Assembly: GCA_965153455.1 (NCBI GenBank)
Contig: OZ234495.1
Coordinates: forward strand, 17,046,875 to 17,110,874
From: Sphagnum compactum
Lineage: Eukaryota; Bryophyta; Sphagnopsida; Sphagnales
Reading direction: 5' to 3'
Length of the DNA stretch: 64,000 bases
The position numbers and the translations under genes were made by a program. The notes beneath the pieces were generated by a model. That model ran no database searches. It saw nothing but the letters and a program-made list of their open reading frames with translations, and was not told where the DNA came from. Shown in pieces: positions 24,131 to 34,673 of this stretch. Numbering within the stretch: the first letter of the stretch is position 1; the number at the start of each line of letters is the position of its first letter.

Positions 24131-24470
24131 GAGACTTTATGATTACATGGAGATTAATGTGGAGATGGCATCCCCAATGGTGAAGGAATAATTGAATCAT
24201 TTCAAGGTGAAGAAGGTCACGAAAGAGGAGGCCAAAAACCCACTAGAATGGTGGAGGCTAGGGTGCATGAAACACACATTTCATGTGTTGGTTTTGTAGC
24301 CTAACAAGTTTTGGGGATTATTGGCTCCCAAATTAAAGCAAAAAGAGTTTTTATTATTGCAAGTATTTGTATGAACGTTTGACATTCTTAGTTGGGCAAA
24401 TTGAAGCTTGAAATGCTTATAAACATTTACAAAACTTGGTCACATGATGTCCATATCGGTAACTTGGGGT
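24131..24470 (+). pseudogene. hAT transposase C-terminal fragment (dimerisation region)
   Basis: Conceptual reading gives VKKVTKEEAKNPLEWWR at 24206-24260, then after a frame change GIIGSQIKAKRVFIIASIC and LEMLINIYKTW. This is the C-terminal signature of hAT transposases (EWW...GS...ER.FS..G). The conserved acidic and Ser positions of that block are partly replaced, and at least two stops are present. No terminal repeats were found. It is on the opposite strand from the hAT fossil at 28.9-29.9 kb. Confidence 0.7.
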
Positions 24471-25296
24471 TCATGAAACAATTCATGGAAATTGAAGAAG
24501 ACCAAATGGACCCCAAAAAAAAATGATTGACAAAATTGGGCTACTTGAATTGGAAGAAAGCAGCGACGGGCTCTATGTAATTAAAAAAAATTCATGTATT
24601 GTGTCAATTTTTTGTTTTTTTTCTCATTGGATTATATCGAATTAATGTTGATGGGCTAAAATTATTTTTGTTGTTTGATCTTTGATCTTAGGCATTGAAA
24701 AAATGGAACAACCTATGGAGTGAGAGTGCTACCATAAGCTTTAACTTGAGGAGATGATGTAACTTCCAAATTGTTAGGTTTTACATTTTTGGTTTTATGT
24801 TTTGAGCCATAGAGGCCTTTTTGAAAGTGATCGTTGGATATTGATGCATGAAACCCTAAAACATAGAACCACATGGCATATTAGAGTTGACATTGAAGAG
24901 ATAAAAAGTAAGTTTATATTTAATTTGACAATGACAAACTTTTGTAAACAGTTCTCATTTTTGGAATAAAAGCCTAAGTTTTTTTTCTCATTGCTGACCT
25001 TGGTTTTTTTTATGTATTTTCCTGATTTTCTGAAATGTTTTATGTCTTATTGATTATTTCCTTCATTCTTCTGATTTCTTGGATTTATTCCCGATTTATG
25101 AGATGGGTTTTTTTTTTTTTTTTTTTCCTATATTTTGTTTCTGGTTATCTGGAAAAAAAAAATCCAGATTTTTTTTTGGATTATATTTCTGATTATTTCG
25201 ATTCTTGTTTATTTGCTGAATTATGTTCCAAAACTTCCAAAAAAAAGTTTGTGATTATTTTTCAATAACGCCTAAAACGGTACATTATTACTGCAC

Positions 25297-25470
25297 TGTG
25301 CACCAGCGTGTAATGCAGGAGAGTGATGGATGGATGGATGGATGGATCGATGGAAAAAGGTCCTCGCGGGGTTGGGAATTTGGGCCTGTGCACCAGCGTG
25401 TAATGCAGGAGAATGATGGATGGATGGATGGATGGATGGATGAAGTCCTCGCGGGGTTGGGAATTTGGGC
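25297..25470. repeat. 90-bp tandem duplication with (GGAT)n core
   Basis: Two copies beginning CTGTGCACCAGCGTGTAATG near 25297 and 25387. Each holds five to six GATG units and ends in CCTCGCGGGGTTGGGAATTT. Copies are nearly identical apart from a short insertion, so the duplication is recent. It stands out as GC-richer than its surroundings. Confidence 0.9.
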
Positions 25471-25656
25471 CATCGACTGAGCGACGACGCTGCCCCCCAT
25501 TCATTAGTCTCGGCTGCTCGCATGGTTACTAGTGCATGGCGGCGACGGTTTTGGGCAAACCACAAGTTCACAACCACATGTACAAGATACTAGTAACTGC
25601 CTTATTTCTTATTACAACTATTGTTATGTCCACCCATGTCAGCCTGCCCTGTGAAT

Positions 25657-25750
25657 AAACCCTAAACCCTAAACCCTAAACCTTAGACCCTAAACCCTAA
25701 ACCCTAAACCTTAGACCCTAAACCCTAAACCTTAGACCCTAAACCCTAAA
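25657..25750. repeat. Interstitial telomere array (CCCTAAA)n with CCTTAGA variants
   Basis: About 13 units of CCCTAAA in which the variant CCTTAGA recurs three times at a regular spacing. This gives a higher-order pattern instead of a simple array. Unique-looking sequence continues on both sides, so this is interstitial. Confidence 0.95.
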
Positions 25751-27270
25751 CTCATCGGGGGATTATGTTATATGTGACAGCTGTGAGTGTCAAGGAAGTC
25801 ATTTCGTTTCCACATAGTCAATGAATGAATGCAGTATGGTCTAAGAGCTTACTTTAGATGAGGGTCCAAAGGTCCACGGTCCAATGGAAATAGAGCAATC
25901 CTATTGAATCGGATGATGATGAGAGCCATAAATTGGACGGACCCATGGCCTTTTAGACGAGGGTCCATGACCCAAAAAGGGGCAAATCAAAGCTAAACCT
26001 ACATGGGCATCATTTTGGACGGAAAATCAATTGGTTTAGACCGAATTTAAATTTCAAAAAAAGAGCTCAAAGGAGAAGATTTGGAGAACCAACAACATGC
26101 AAGGTAGGGTCTAAGGCATGGTCCAACTTAAGTTTTCAATTTGCTTTCAAATGAGTCCAAATGGGTTTCTAGAAATTTGGACCATGGACCCTAAACCCTA
26201 AACCCCACCAAATCTAAAGTGCACCTAAGTGACCAATTTCACTCTCTATCTACGCCTTCTAGGAATGGTCTGGAGTTTGACCATTGTTGAGGGGTTTTCT
26301 TTTTGGGGTGGGTCAATTTATTGAGGTAGGTGGTTGGAGAACTGACTATCCACAAGAAGACTTAGCCAAATTTGGTCACAAACTAGGGAGGCATTGACCT
26401 ATGGTTAGTATTGAGCTTTTTTTTAATAACTGCATGATATTGAAATTTCAAAATATAATGACTTACTTGGATAAACCTATTATCATCCAAGTAGGTTGTC
26501 AATTTTTACACACTAATACATATATTTGAAAATTATATATATATATATATGAAAATAGAATATATATCCTATTTTCTCTCTCTCAAAATATGGTGACTTT
26601 GGGTCAAATTTTTCAAAAAGAGTCCTTTGTAAACAATGATGTAGTTTGATGTGTTTACTTTTCTTCTTTTTATTTTTGCGACAACTTAGTTTTCATTTTG
26701 TATTTCATTGAGATGAGCAATTTTAATTAATGCATTTCACATAAGAACAAGTTGACAAAATTTTGACCTTTCATACTAAAATGTGAACACCAAAGCATCC
26801 TTTATGGAGACACAATTTTGCATTTTTTCAACTTGAAATACAATTTTGACATAAAAATAATTTTGTGAAAAAATGGCCCTATAATGCCAAATTTTGAAAA
26901 TAATTTCAAATCACCAAATGTTTACAAATCTAGTATGGAGCCAAAATATTAAAGAATGTTTGTTTGGTCTGTAAACAAATTTAGCTAAATCTTCTTTGTT
27001 GTTGATCATTACTATGGAAACATCACAAAATTGAAATAAAACATTAAAAAAAACCATCAAGCAAATCAACTCAACAATTTTTTTTTAAAGTTTGAACTTT
27101 TAATAATAAATAAAAACTTGAAAATTTTCAAATTTTCATGTTGCATCACATTTCAACATTGCCCTCCAATTCCTATTCTCCCATTTTATGTCACAAATGA
27201 CACTTGTATCAAAATGTCTAAAGTTTCCAACTTCAATGAAGCTCACAATTGGCTCTTATAATATTTTGTT

Positions 27271-27365
27271 GTAGGGGAGGTTTTTCTGCGGTCTCCTGAG
27301 GGAGGGGCATTTAAAGGTGCTCCCAAACCTCAAGAGAATGCACGAGTATAAGAACCTCCCCTTAC
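27271..27365. repeat. ~95-bp inverted-repeat element
   Basis: Starts GTAGGGGAGGTT and ends AACCTCCCCTTAC, which are reverse complements apart from one indel. The inside is GC-richer (GAGGGAGGGGCATTTAAAGG). It may be a small foldback element. Confidence 0.65.
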
Positions 27366-28944
27366 ATAAACAATTCTCTTTTTATTTCCTCACTTCTTTC
27401 CCATTTTGTAGACAAGAAATATTTCCTTGGGAATGTGGGAACATATAAAATTGGGGGAGCTTCCCTGACATAACACCCTAGGGTTCTTCTGCTTGGGGAG
27501 ATCCCTCAAAATACACATAGAAATTAAAAAGGAATGTTTATATAGGGAGCAACTTATGTATAAAATAATGATATGGAAGAAGACATTGACATACAAATGA
27601 TATGGCAATAGTAAATGTTAAGTGCAAAGTTAGCACATCCTTAACACCTTGACCTGGGCCACTCCCCTTTGCCCTACCTAATCCACCCCCTTGCTCCTAG
27701 TTTTTTACCCTAAATAAGTTCCCAATTGCTCCCAAATTAATTGTTTCCAATGATCATTTTATAATGTAATGGTCTTAATGTAATAAAAGCCAACTAGAAT
27801 CCTCTCTTTCTAACTTTTTTTAAATTTATAATATCCTTTTTTCATGTTTGGTGCAAACAACAATCCTACCTTTCTCTACCACTATTTTTCTTTTACATTT
27901 AACCAACTACAATCCTAAACCAAAGCATACCCATGCAAGCATCATCATACAATAATTTCAACAGGTTTTACACATAAAACAAGTCTCACCTCAAAGAAGA
28001 GGTTATAATGTAGTTTTTTCAACCCCAAGTCTCACATTCCTTTCCCTCATTAAATCCTAACATAGTTTTTATATTTTTTTCCTTCATTAGAATCCTATCT
28101 CCCAACTACCTACACCTATAGAACTCTCTGCCACACCCCAAAACAACCTTTCACACTTTATCTTTTTAGGACAACCTTTCTTTTAATTATTTTCTTTCTT
28201 ACTCCACAGAAGGGTAGACTATTACTTTTTATTCCTAGGCCCAACAACCGCCCTTTCAAGTCTCTCCCCTTTTTTATTCCTATTTCCTTTTTCCAACAAC
28301 AAAACTAGGTAACTCTTTTTGACTCCCCACCATTTGCCTCTAGTCACCACGTTCATGAAGTTTTCTATTTGAATAGTTGCCAACACCATCACTTGATGAT
28401 ATTGCCTCCATCCTCTAGAGCGAATGTTCATTTGATTATGTCTTGAAAAACATGTTCACCCATGATGTTGTAGCCCCCTTCTTCGCCTATTTCACCCTCT
28501 CATGATGTGTTCAGATCCTTCGTCATCCTTACAAATCACAACATCATCATCACTCTCCCTTTTCACAACTTTCATGTCCCATTTAATATTTCAAGAAGAA
28601 GAAAAGGAGGTTAGCAACTATCTCCCTTCTTCTTAGCTTTATGAAGATGCTACTATTATTGTCTTGCCTTAACCCTAACTACTAAAAGCTTTTAAGAAGC
28701 CCCCCTCCACCCCATTTGTACCTCCTTATCCAACAGTTTTATCCAGTCTATGACAAGAAAGGATAACCTAGCCTTATCCTAATCCAATTAATCTACCACC
28801 CTTTTATCTTAACCATGCCACCCACCCCCCAAAATCGAATTGGGGGAAGGACACATGCCTTAACCTGCTCCCTTACACTTAAAATTAACCCAAAATTTCA
28901 TCAACCATTTTACATATCTTAATCAAAATTAGGTTAGGTTAAAT

Positions 28945-29885
28945 TAAGCCCAATAGTAATAACATATGAAAATAACCAATATCTTCAATTTTGGTTCAAC
29001 ACACACTGTTGAATCACAAGCCTTAAAGTATCAAAAATAATTTGGACCATTCCCCGAATTTGAGGATTTGGCACATGACCTTGTAATGCCAAACATAATA
29101 ACCTTCCATAACAAAAGACAACCACATGTATAAACTCAAGAGTTTCCTAGAATAGGATGACTCTGGAAGGAAAATGGATGTTTGCAAGAGTTATGATATG
29201 TGTAAGCACCTTAACAAGTTGACATGCCTTGATCCACTCTCACCATCCCTTACCACTTTTATTGGTCCAAATGATGGTTTTTTGCAAAATTGATTATGTT
29301 TTTTAAATTGAAATTGAGGTCAAGTAGACACATATTTAAGAGTCATTTGTGACATATTGGCAATTCTTGAACATTGCATGGCCCCAACAAGTTCGTAAAA
29401 AAGGTGTAAACAAGCCAAAAATTTCATAAGACACAACATAAGTTAAAACATAAATCATAGTGGAAAGATTACCTCCTTCATTTTTGACATATGCAATAAC
29501 ACAAACATTAAGCCCATGTTTTGAAAGCAAATCATTCACTTGCAAAACCATGGGATTTCCAAATGAATCTATAATTTTTTAAAATCCCAAATTTACATGA
29601 TAAGACTCCCACTTGTCATTTAAGAAATGGGCAATAAATACAAAAGTATCGACACCCCCTCTAGACATCCATAAATCAAAACTAGCCATGTGTGTATGAC
29701 ATGAATCAAAGGTTGGAAATAATAATACTTCCATGGTGTTTTTTCCATCGTAGGCAAAAGATGATCTTTCAATTGCCACCTTGATGGAAAGGTGAGGTGA
29801 GGATTTTATCTGAAAATTAATCTCGTAAAAAATGGCACTTCCACAAATGATAATGGCAAAAACACATTGGCAATAGTCTAGATCC
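28945..29885 (-). pseudogene. hAT-like transposase fragment, degraded
   Basis: Reading the minus strand downward gives a long colinear match to plant BED-type hAT transposases: LPLSFVEVPFF and FPSRWQLKDHL near 29780-29880, then TMEVLLFPTFDSCHTHMASF and DLWMSRGGVDTFVF, then VIAYVKNEGGNLSTM and GHAMFKNCQYVTND, then after breaks a WTNKSGKGW-stop-EW block, FPSRVILF, and finally LVIQQCVLNQ and RYWLF near 28960-29010. At least three stops and several frame changes are present. The segment lacks the BED finger and the C-terminal dimerisation block. No TIRs were seen. Confidence 0.8.
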
Positions 29886-30462
29886 TCTTCAAATTAAATT
29901 TGGTGAAGATCATTTTGGTTATAAGGAACAAAATACCAAAGAAACCAAAAATATTGTTAAGGGTTGGGCCAAACCTTTTTTCCATACCTTTTTATCCTTC
30001 AAGCCCATCTTTTTCATTCATTCCATTCAGTCCAAAACTACCAATGATTTCCCTCCAAATTTTTTTGCTATGTAAAAATCCCATTGACAAATATGTAGCT
30101 TATCAAGCCCTTTTTTTTTTTTTTGCATTTGGAACAAATGGGTAACAAATAACACTTTCTAATTGTTTAGGTGGGATTGAGTTGAACTTGAACTAACCTT
30201 TGGTGAATAAAAGTTCATAGATGCATAAAATGTCTAAATTGTGGTAGTTCAACTTTTAGGTTTCCAAAAATTTCAATTTTTCACCAACAAAGCCCATAAT
30301 TCTAAATGATTTGTGCTTGCAAATTTTTTTCTTGGTGTTATTGATGTTATAAGGACTTTAGAACTAGGAAAGAACACACAAACAATCCATTTCCAGTGGA
30401 GCCTTTGTTGGGAACATCCATTACCTTAACCATAACAATTCAAAAAAATTCAATAATAGTAA

Positions 30463-30835
30463 AAGAGCAAAACCAAGGCCATGACCAAAAGTCACAAAAA
30501 ATAGCAATAAAATAACACAACCAAGGCCATAAAAAATAACAAAAGAACATCATTAAAGCTAGAAAAAACAAAAGTAAAAGGCCACAAATGACAACATTAA
30601 GAAAACATGACTAAAAATAATAGTAGAAAAACATGACCAAAGCCATGAAAAGTAATAGTATAATAGTTTGATTAAAGTCACAAATAGCAACAAAAGAAAA
30701 ACACAACCAAGGCCACAAAAAATAACGAGAGAATAACACAACCAAAGCCACAAAAACAACAATAGAAGAGCACAACCAAGGTCATGAAAAATAACAATAG
30801 AAGAGCATGACCAAGACCATGAAAAGTGTTACAAG
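30463..30835. repeat. Degenerate minisatellite, ~36-39-bp unit
   Basis: About nine to ten units around the words ACCAAGGCCATGAAAAATAA and AACAATAGAAGAGCA. Later units (30700-30835) are best preserved and earlier ones more diverged, which suggests growth from the right side. Confidence 0.8.
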
Positions 30836-30855
30836 AAAGAGAACAACAACATACC

Positions 30856-30965
30856 ACACAATGATGACCACCATCACTATGGCCATGACTGCCATTATCA
30901 CAACCATCGTTGCCACAACTATTGTTGCCATAACTATCATTGCAATGATTGTTGCCACCACACAA
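30856..30965. repeat. Imperfect ACY/CAT trinucleotide-rich repeat
   Basis: Repeating CCATCAC, GCCATGAC, GCCACAAC and ATTGTTGCC words with 9-12-bp spacing, next to the minisatellite. Confidence 0.65.
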
Positions 30966-31904
30966 ACATCACCAAAAAAATCAACATGGTCAATGTAAAA
31001 AACAAAAGCAATAGAAGAACATGACCAAGATACAATTTGAATCAACTTACCTTTGGAGCTTGAGCTATGGAACTTAATTCTTGAGCTTTGAAAAAAAATA
31101 AAACACAAAACCTTTCAAAAGTGAAACAAATTTTTTTGATAAAAACTTGAAAAAAAAAGAAATAACATTTTCACTATGAAAAATTATGTCCACGGCAATT
31201 AGACTACCCTACAACTAAAGCTCCAAAACAACTAATATACAATTGCATTGCAATTGTCCCTTGGAAATATGACAAATTAATTTTAAAAAATACCACGTCA
31301 GAAAATCAAGGTTTTGTATTATAGTTGCAAATTAACTACAAGATGTATATTTATACAATACAATGTATGCATTGTATATATGGTTATATTCAACCATGTT
31401 TGACTTTGTTGATAAGTTGCACTTTAGTCACATGTAACAACTACATCACCACTAGGATAAATTTATTAATCAACAACTATTTTGCAACAAATGTATTGCC
31501 TTGAGTAACACATATGATCATGCCACGTGTATACATTTCCACTGCCCAATAAATATGACATTTCAACTTGTTTGCAACTAATATGCAACTATATTTCAAC
31601 TCAATTTTTGAAATTTAAAGAGCTGAAATTTGAGCGAGAAACCCTTAAGCAAGTGACACATGGTAGTATATCAATAGATCTGCCCCAATGCATCAATGAC
31701 CTTCATGTGCTTATGTTTATTATCAAGATATTCAAGATGAACTTTGTAAAATAAATATTTCTATTATAACATTTTGTGAATTTCCTAGTTTTTTATGATG
31801 CAATTTTCATATCATGTGTTATACCTAAAATTATTTTTGTTTGTTTACTTTAAAACTAAAGTTGAAAGGTTGTTATGAGTTATATTATTTATTTAAATAA
31901 CTTG

Positions 31905-32430
31905 GAGATTGAAGGATTTTGTCTTTTATTTTGGAGGTTGAAGGTTCTTGTTTTTTGAGAGGTTGAAGGTTTTTGTTTTTTCTTTTGAATGTTGAAGGTT
32001 CTTGTTTTTACTCTCAGAGAGGTTGAAGGCTTTTAGTTTTGTTTTTGGAGGTTGAAGGTTCTCGTTCTTGCTCTTAAAGAGGTTGAAGGTTTTTATTTTT
32101 GCTCTTGGAGGTTGAAGGTTCTCGTTCTTATCTTAAAAAGGTTGAAGGCTTTTGTTTTTGCTCTTGGAGGTTGAAGGTTCCTACTCTTAGAAAGGTTAAA
32201 AAATTTGCTTTCACTTTTGAATGTTGAAGGTTTTTCTTGTTTCTTTTGAATGTTGAAGGTTCTTGCTCATACTTTTGGACGTTGAAGGTTTTTATCTTTA
32301 TTTTTTAATGTTAAAGGTTATTGTTCCTACTCTTGGATGTTCAAAGTTCTTACTTTTGGTTTTAGATGTTGAAAGTTCTTGCTTTTACTATTGGATATTG
32401 AAGGTTTTTACTTTTGTTGTTTTTATGTTA
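31905..32430. repeat. Minisatellite, ~28-35-bp unit, inside the CACTA-like element
   Basis: About 18 copies of GGTTGAAGGTTCTTG- or TGTTGAAGGTTTTT-type words followed by a TTTTGCTCTTGGA-like spacer. Units ending in TTCTCG and TTTTTG tend to alternate in the centre, giving a two-unit higher-order repeat. Edge units are diverged. Confidence 0.9.
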
Positions 32431-33301
32431 TAGGGCCAAACTTTCATTATGTTTCAATCCATCAACATCAAAATTATGTATACAAGGTAATTTTTTTTCA
32501 AAAGAATCTAAAATTGCAATTCAATTTACTTGATTATAAACACAATATTAGATTCTACTTACAAATGTACAAATTATAATTTAGTTGTATCAATGTTCTG
32601 TACATTGTATTTTAATGACAAATAAGTTGCATGTTACTGGCAATATATTTGTAAACTAATTTTATTCAAGTTGAAGGGATTATTTACATATTTTTGACAT
32701 TACAATGTTATGATATGCTACTAATTTCATTTCACATGTGGAACTAAATATCATAACATGGCAATTTTCGAGCAAATAAGGTGCATTGAAAAAATTGCAT
32801 GGCTCAAGCTCCATTTCAACCAAAATTTAAAAAAATATTTATTTATGAAAAATAGTGTTTTAAATGACAATATTTGATTGTTGTGTTTTTATGATCTGAC
32901 CTTTTGTTTAGATAGAGAAAAATGTTTGTTATATATAGCTTGGGCATTATATTTAGATTCACAGTTAAATTGTCTTTTGATATAAACATTTTTAAATTTT
33001 TTTGTAATGTATTCTTCAACATGTATTTAAAGTTTCAAATCCATTTCATGTTTATAAATAATAATGTCCAATGCAATTCAACATTATCTATTGTAATTAT
33101 GACAACATGATAATGGTTGTGTGAAGTTTGAATAATTGCATTGTAAGTTGTAATTTAGTTGTTTAATATTATTAAAATCAATTACCGTACAATTGCTTTG
33201 AGACCCAAATTTAAACACCAACACCTAATTGCAAATTAGTCACTAAATCCTTTATTTTCATTTCATTTTTAGTTGTAATTTAATTGCAAAGGATAGGAAC
33301 A

Positions 33302-33610
33302 AAATCCATTGCTCAAATGGATGAATGAAATAATTAAATAATATATTGTTAGACTAGTTATAGAATAGTTATAAATAAGTTGCAAAAGATAAGGATATTT
33401 AAAATCCATTTGTCAAATGGATGAATGAAATAAAATATTTGTTGAACTAATTGTAAAATAATTGTAGATAGGTTATAAAATATATGAATATAATTCATTC
33501 ATCAAATGGATGAATGAAATAATTAAAGATTATACTTGTCAAACTAGTTGTAAAATATTGTAAATAAGTTGCAAAAGGTATTAACATATGTCATTCGTTG
33601 ACAAATGAAT
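33302..33610. repeat. ~95-bp tandem repeat inside the CACTA-like element
   Basis: Three copies and a partial fourth, beginning near 33302, 33402, 33492 and 33590. Each has AAATGGATGAATGAAAT, then AACTAGTTGTAAAATA-like and AATAAGTTGCAAAAG-like blocks. The GTTGCAA words are the same as in the subterminal repeats. Confidence 0.85.
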
Positions 33611-34401
33611 GAAATGTCACATTGGCATTTCATTCACCATGTTGGAATGTGTGTGGGAATCTAACGTGAAAAGTAGTTGTATATAGTTGCATGTGAGTTG
33701 CATTGTCTATATGATATTGTATACAACATAGGTTGTCCACTACAACTATTGCAACTTGCCCAATAGCATTCAAGGTTGTGTAAATACCATGAGTTACAAA
33801 TGTCCGTTGCAATTGGAAAACTTAATTGCAAGCCCAATTGTAAAACCTTATATTTTTTCATAGTGTTTGGAATGTGAAGCTTTAAGCTACAACAAACATG
33901 ATAGAAAAAAAACACACTTGAAGAAAATGAACTAACAAAAACAACATCAAACCCTTTAAACTCAAAATCTTAAACATTAAACCTAAAATAAGATCTGAAA
34001 CCAAAATTTAGAAAATATTCATTATAGTTTCAATTTTAATATCAATTTGGAACCAATGTTCAGGTCTAGTTTCAATGATAATCAAAGTTAGAACCAAAGG
34101 TCAGTTCCCACCTAGTTCTAAAACTTTTATATATCAAGTCGATTCCAAATAGGTTCTTAGGAATCAAAACTAAAACCAATGGTTTTAACCTGGCAATCTA
34201 AGTACGCACTTGACACTAATTTGAACCCACTAACTTTGCCTTTCCTAAATCATTCCTATAAATCTTTTCAATCATATAACGCATAGTCACATCTTTTGTT
34301 ATAATTTACCTTCACAAGTAAGAGGGTTTTTTTTTTTTTTCATCTTAAGAAGGGTTCTTATATGTTTTTAGTGTATGTCCAAAGGACGGCTTATTAAGTG
34401 C

Positions 34402-34482
34402 AAAAAGTTGATGGCCTTTTCAAAAGGCATAACACCCACAAAGGTGGAGCATTTTAAATTTCAAAAAGGCCACCAACTTTTT
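34402..34482. repeat. Inverted repeat with 19-20-bp arms
   Basis: AAAAAGTTGATGGCCTTTT on the left pairs with AAAAAGGCCACCAACTTTTT on the right with one mismatch. Confidence 0.8.
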
Positions 34483-34597
34483 TGTTGTGATATTCATCAA
34501 GGATCCATTAGGTTTCCATTAGGTGTCATGAGATTTTTTTATTAAAAAAAATCAACGATAATTTTTAAATGGAATAAAAAACTTTGGAGTACGCACC

Positions 34598-34673
34598 AAG
34601 GCTTAAAAGGGGGAAGGCTCTTACACCTACTCCTTAAGCTTAAGATGTAAAAACCCTCCCCCTTTTAGGCCTT
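34598..34673. repeat. Imperfect inverted repeat with 27-bp arms
   Basis: The arms at 34598-34624 and 34647-34673 match in 23 of 27 positions when one is reverse-complemented. The core is TAAAAGGGGGA, with a 22-bp loop. The left arm runs into CTCTTACACCTACTCC, a word also seen near 17256 and 18170. Confidence 0.8.

Larger units (their letters stand above)
24471..28944. other. Intergenic, repeats only
   Basis: Contains a 90-bp tandem duplication with a GGAT tetranucleotide core, the largest interstitial telomere array, an inverted repeat at 27271-27365, and a strongly pyrimidine-rich plus strand from about 27,630 to 28,900. I see no gene. Confidence 0.5.
31172..33865. mobile_element. CACTA-like non-autonomous DNA transposon
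   Basis: The left end reads CACTATGAAAAA at 31172-31183 and the right end is its exact reverse complement, TTTTTCATAGTG, ending at 33865. The element is bordered on both sides by TTT (31169-31171 and 33866-33868), fitting the 3-bp target duplication of the CACTA (En/Spm) superfamily. Subterminal DNA on both sides is packed with short words in both orientations, GCAATTG/CAATTGC, GTTGCAA and ACAACTA, as expected for transposase-binding repeats. The 2,694-bp interior holds a minisatellite (31905-32430) and a ~95-bp repeat (33302-33610) and no recognisable transposase, so it would depend on a helper. The chance of the ends and the flank agreeing by accident is modest because TTT is a simple triplet in AT-rich DNA. 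Confidence 0.75.

Noticed and set aside
25657-25750. A true chromosome end
   Set aside because: The array is under 100 bp, contains variants and is flanked by ordinary sequence on both sides.
31905-32430. CRISPR-like array
   Set aside because: Spacers are not unique and repeats are degenerate. The context is plant nuclear DNA; this is a minisatellite.
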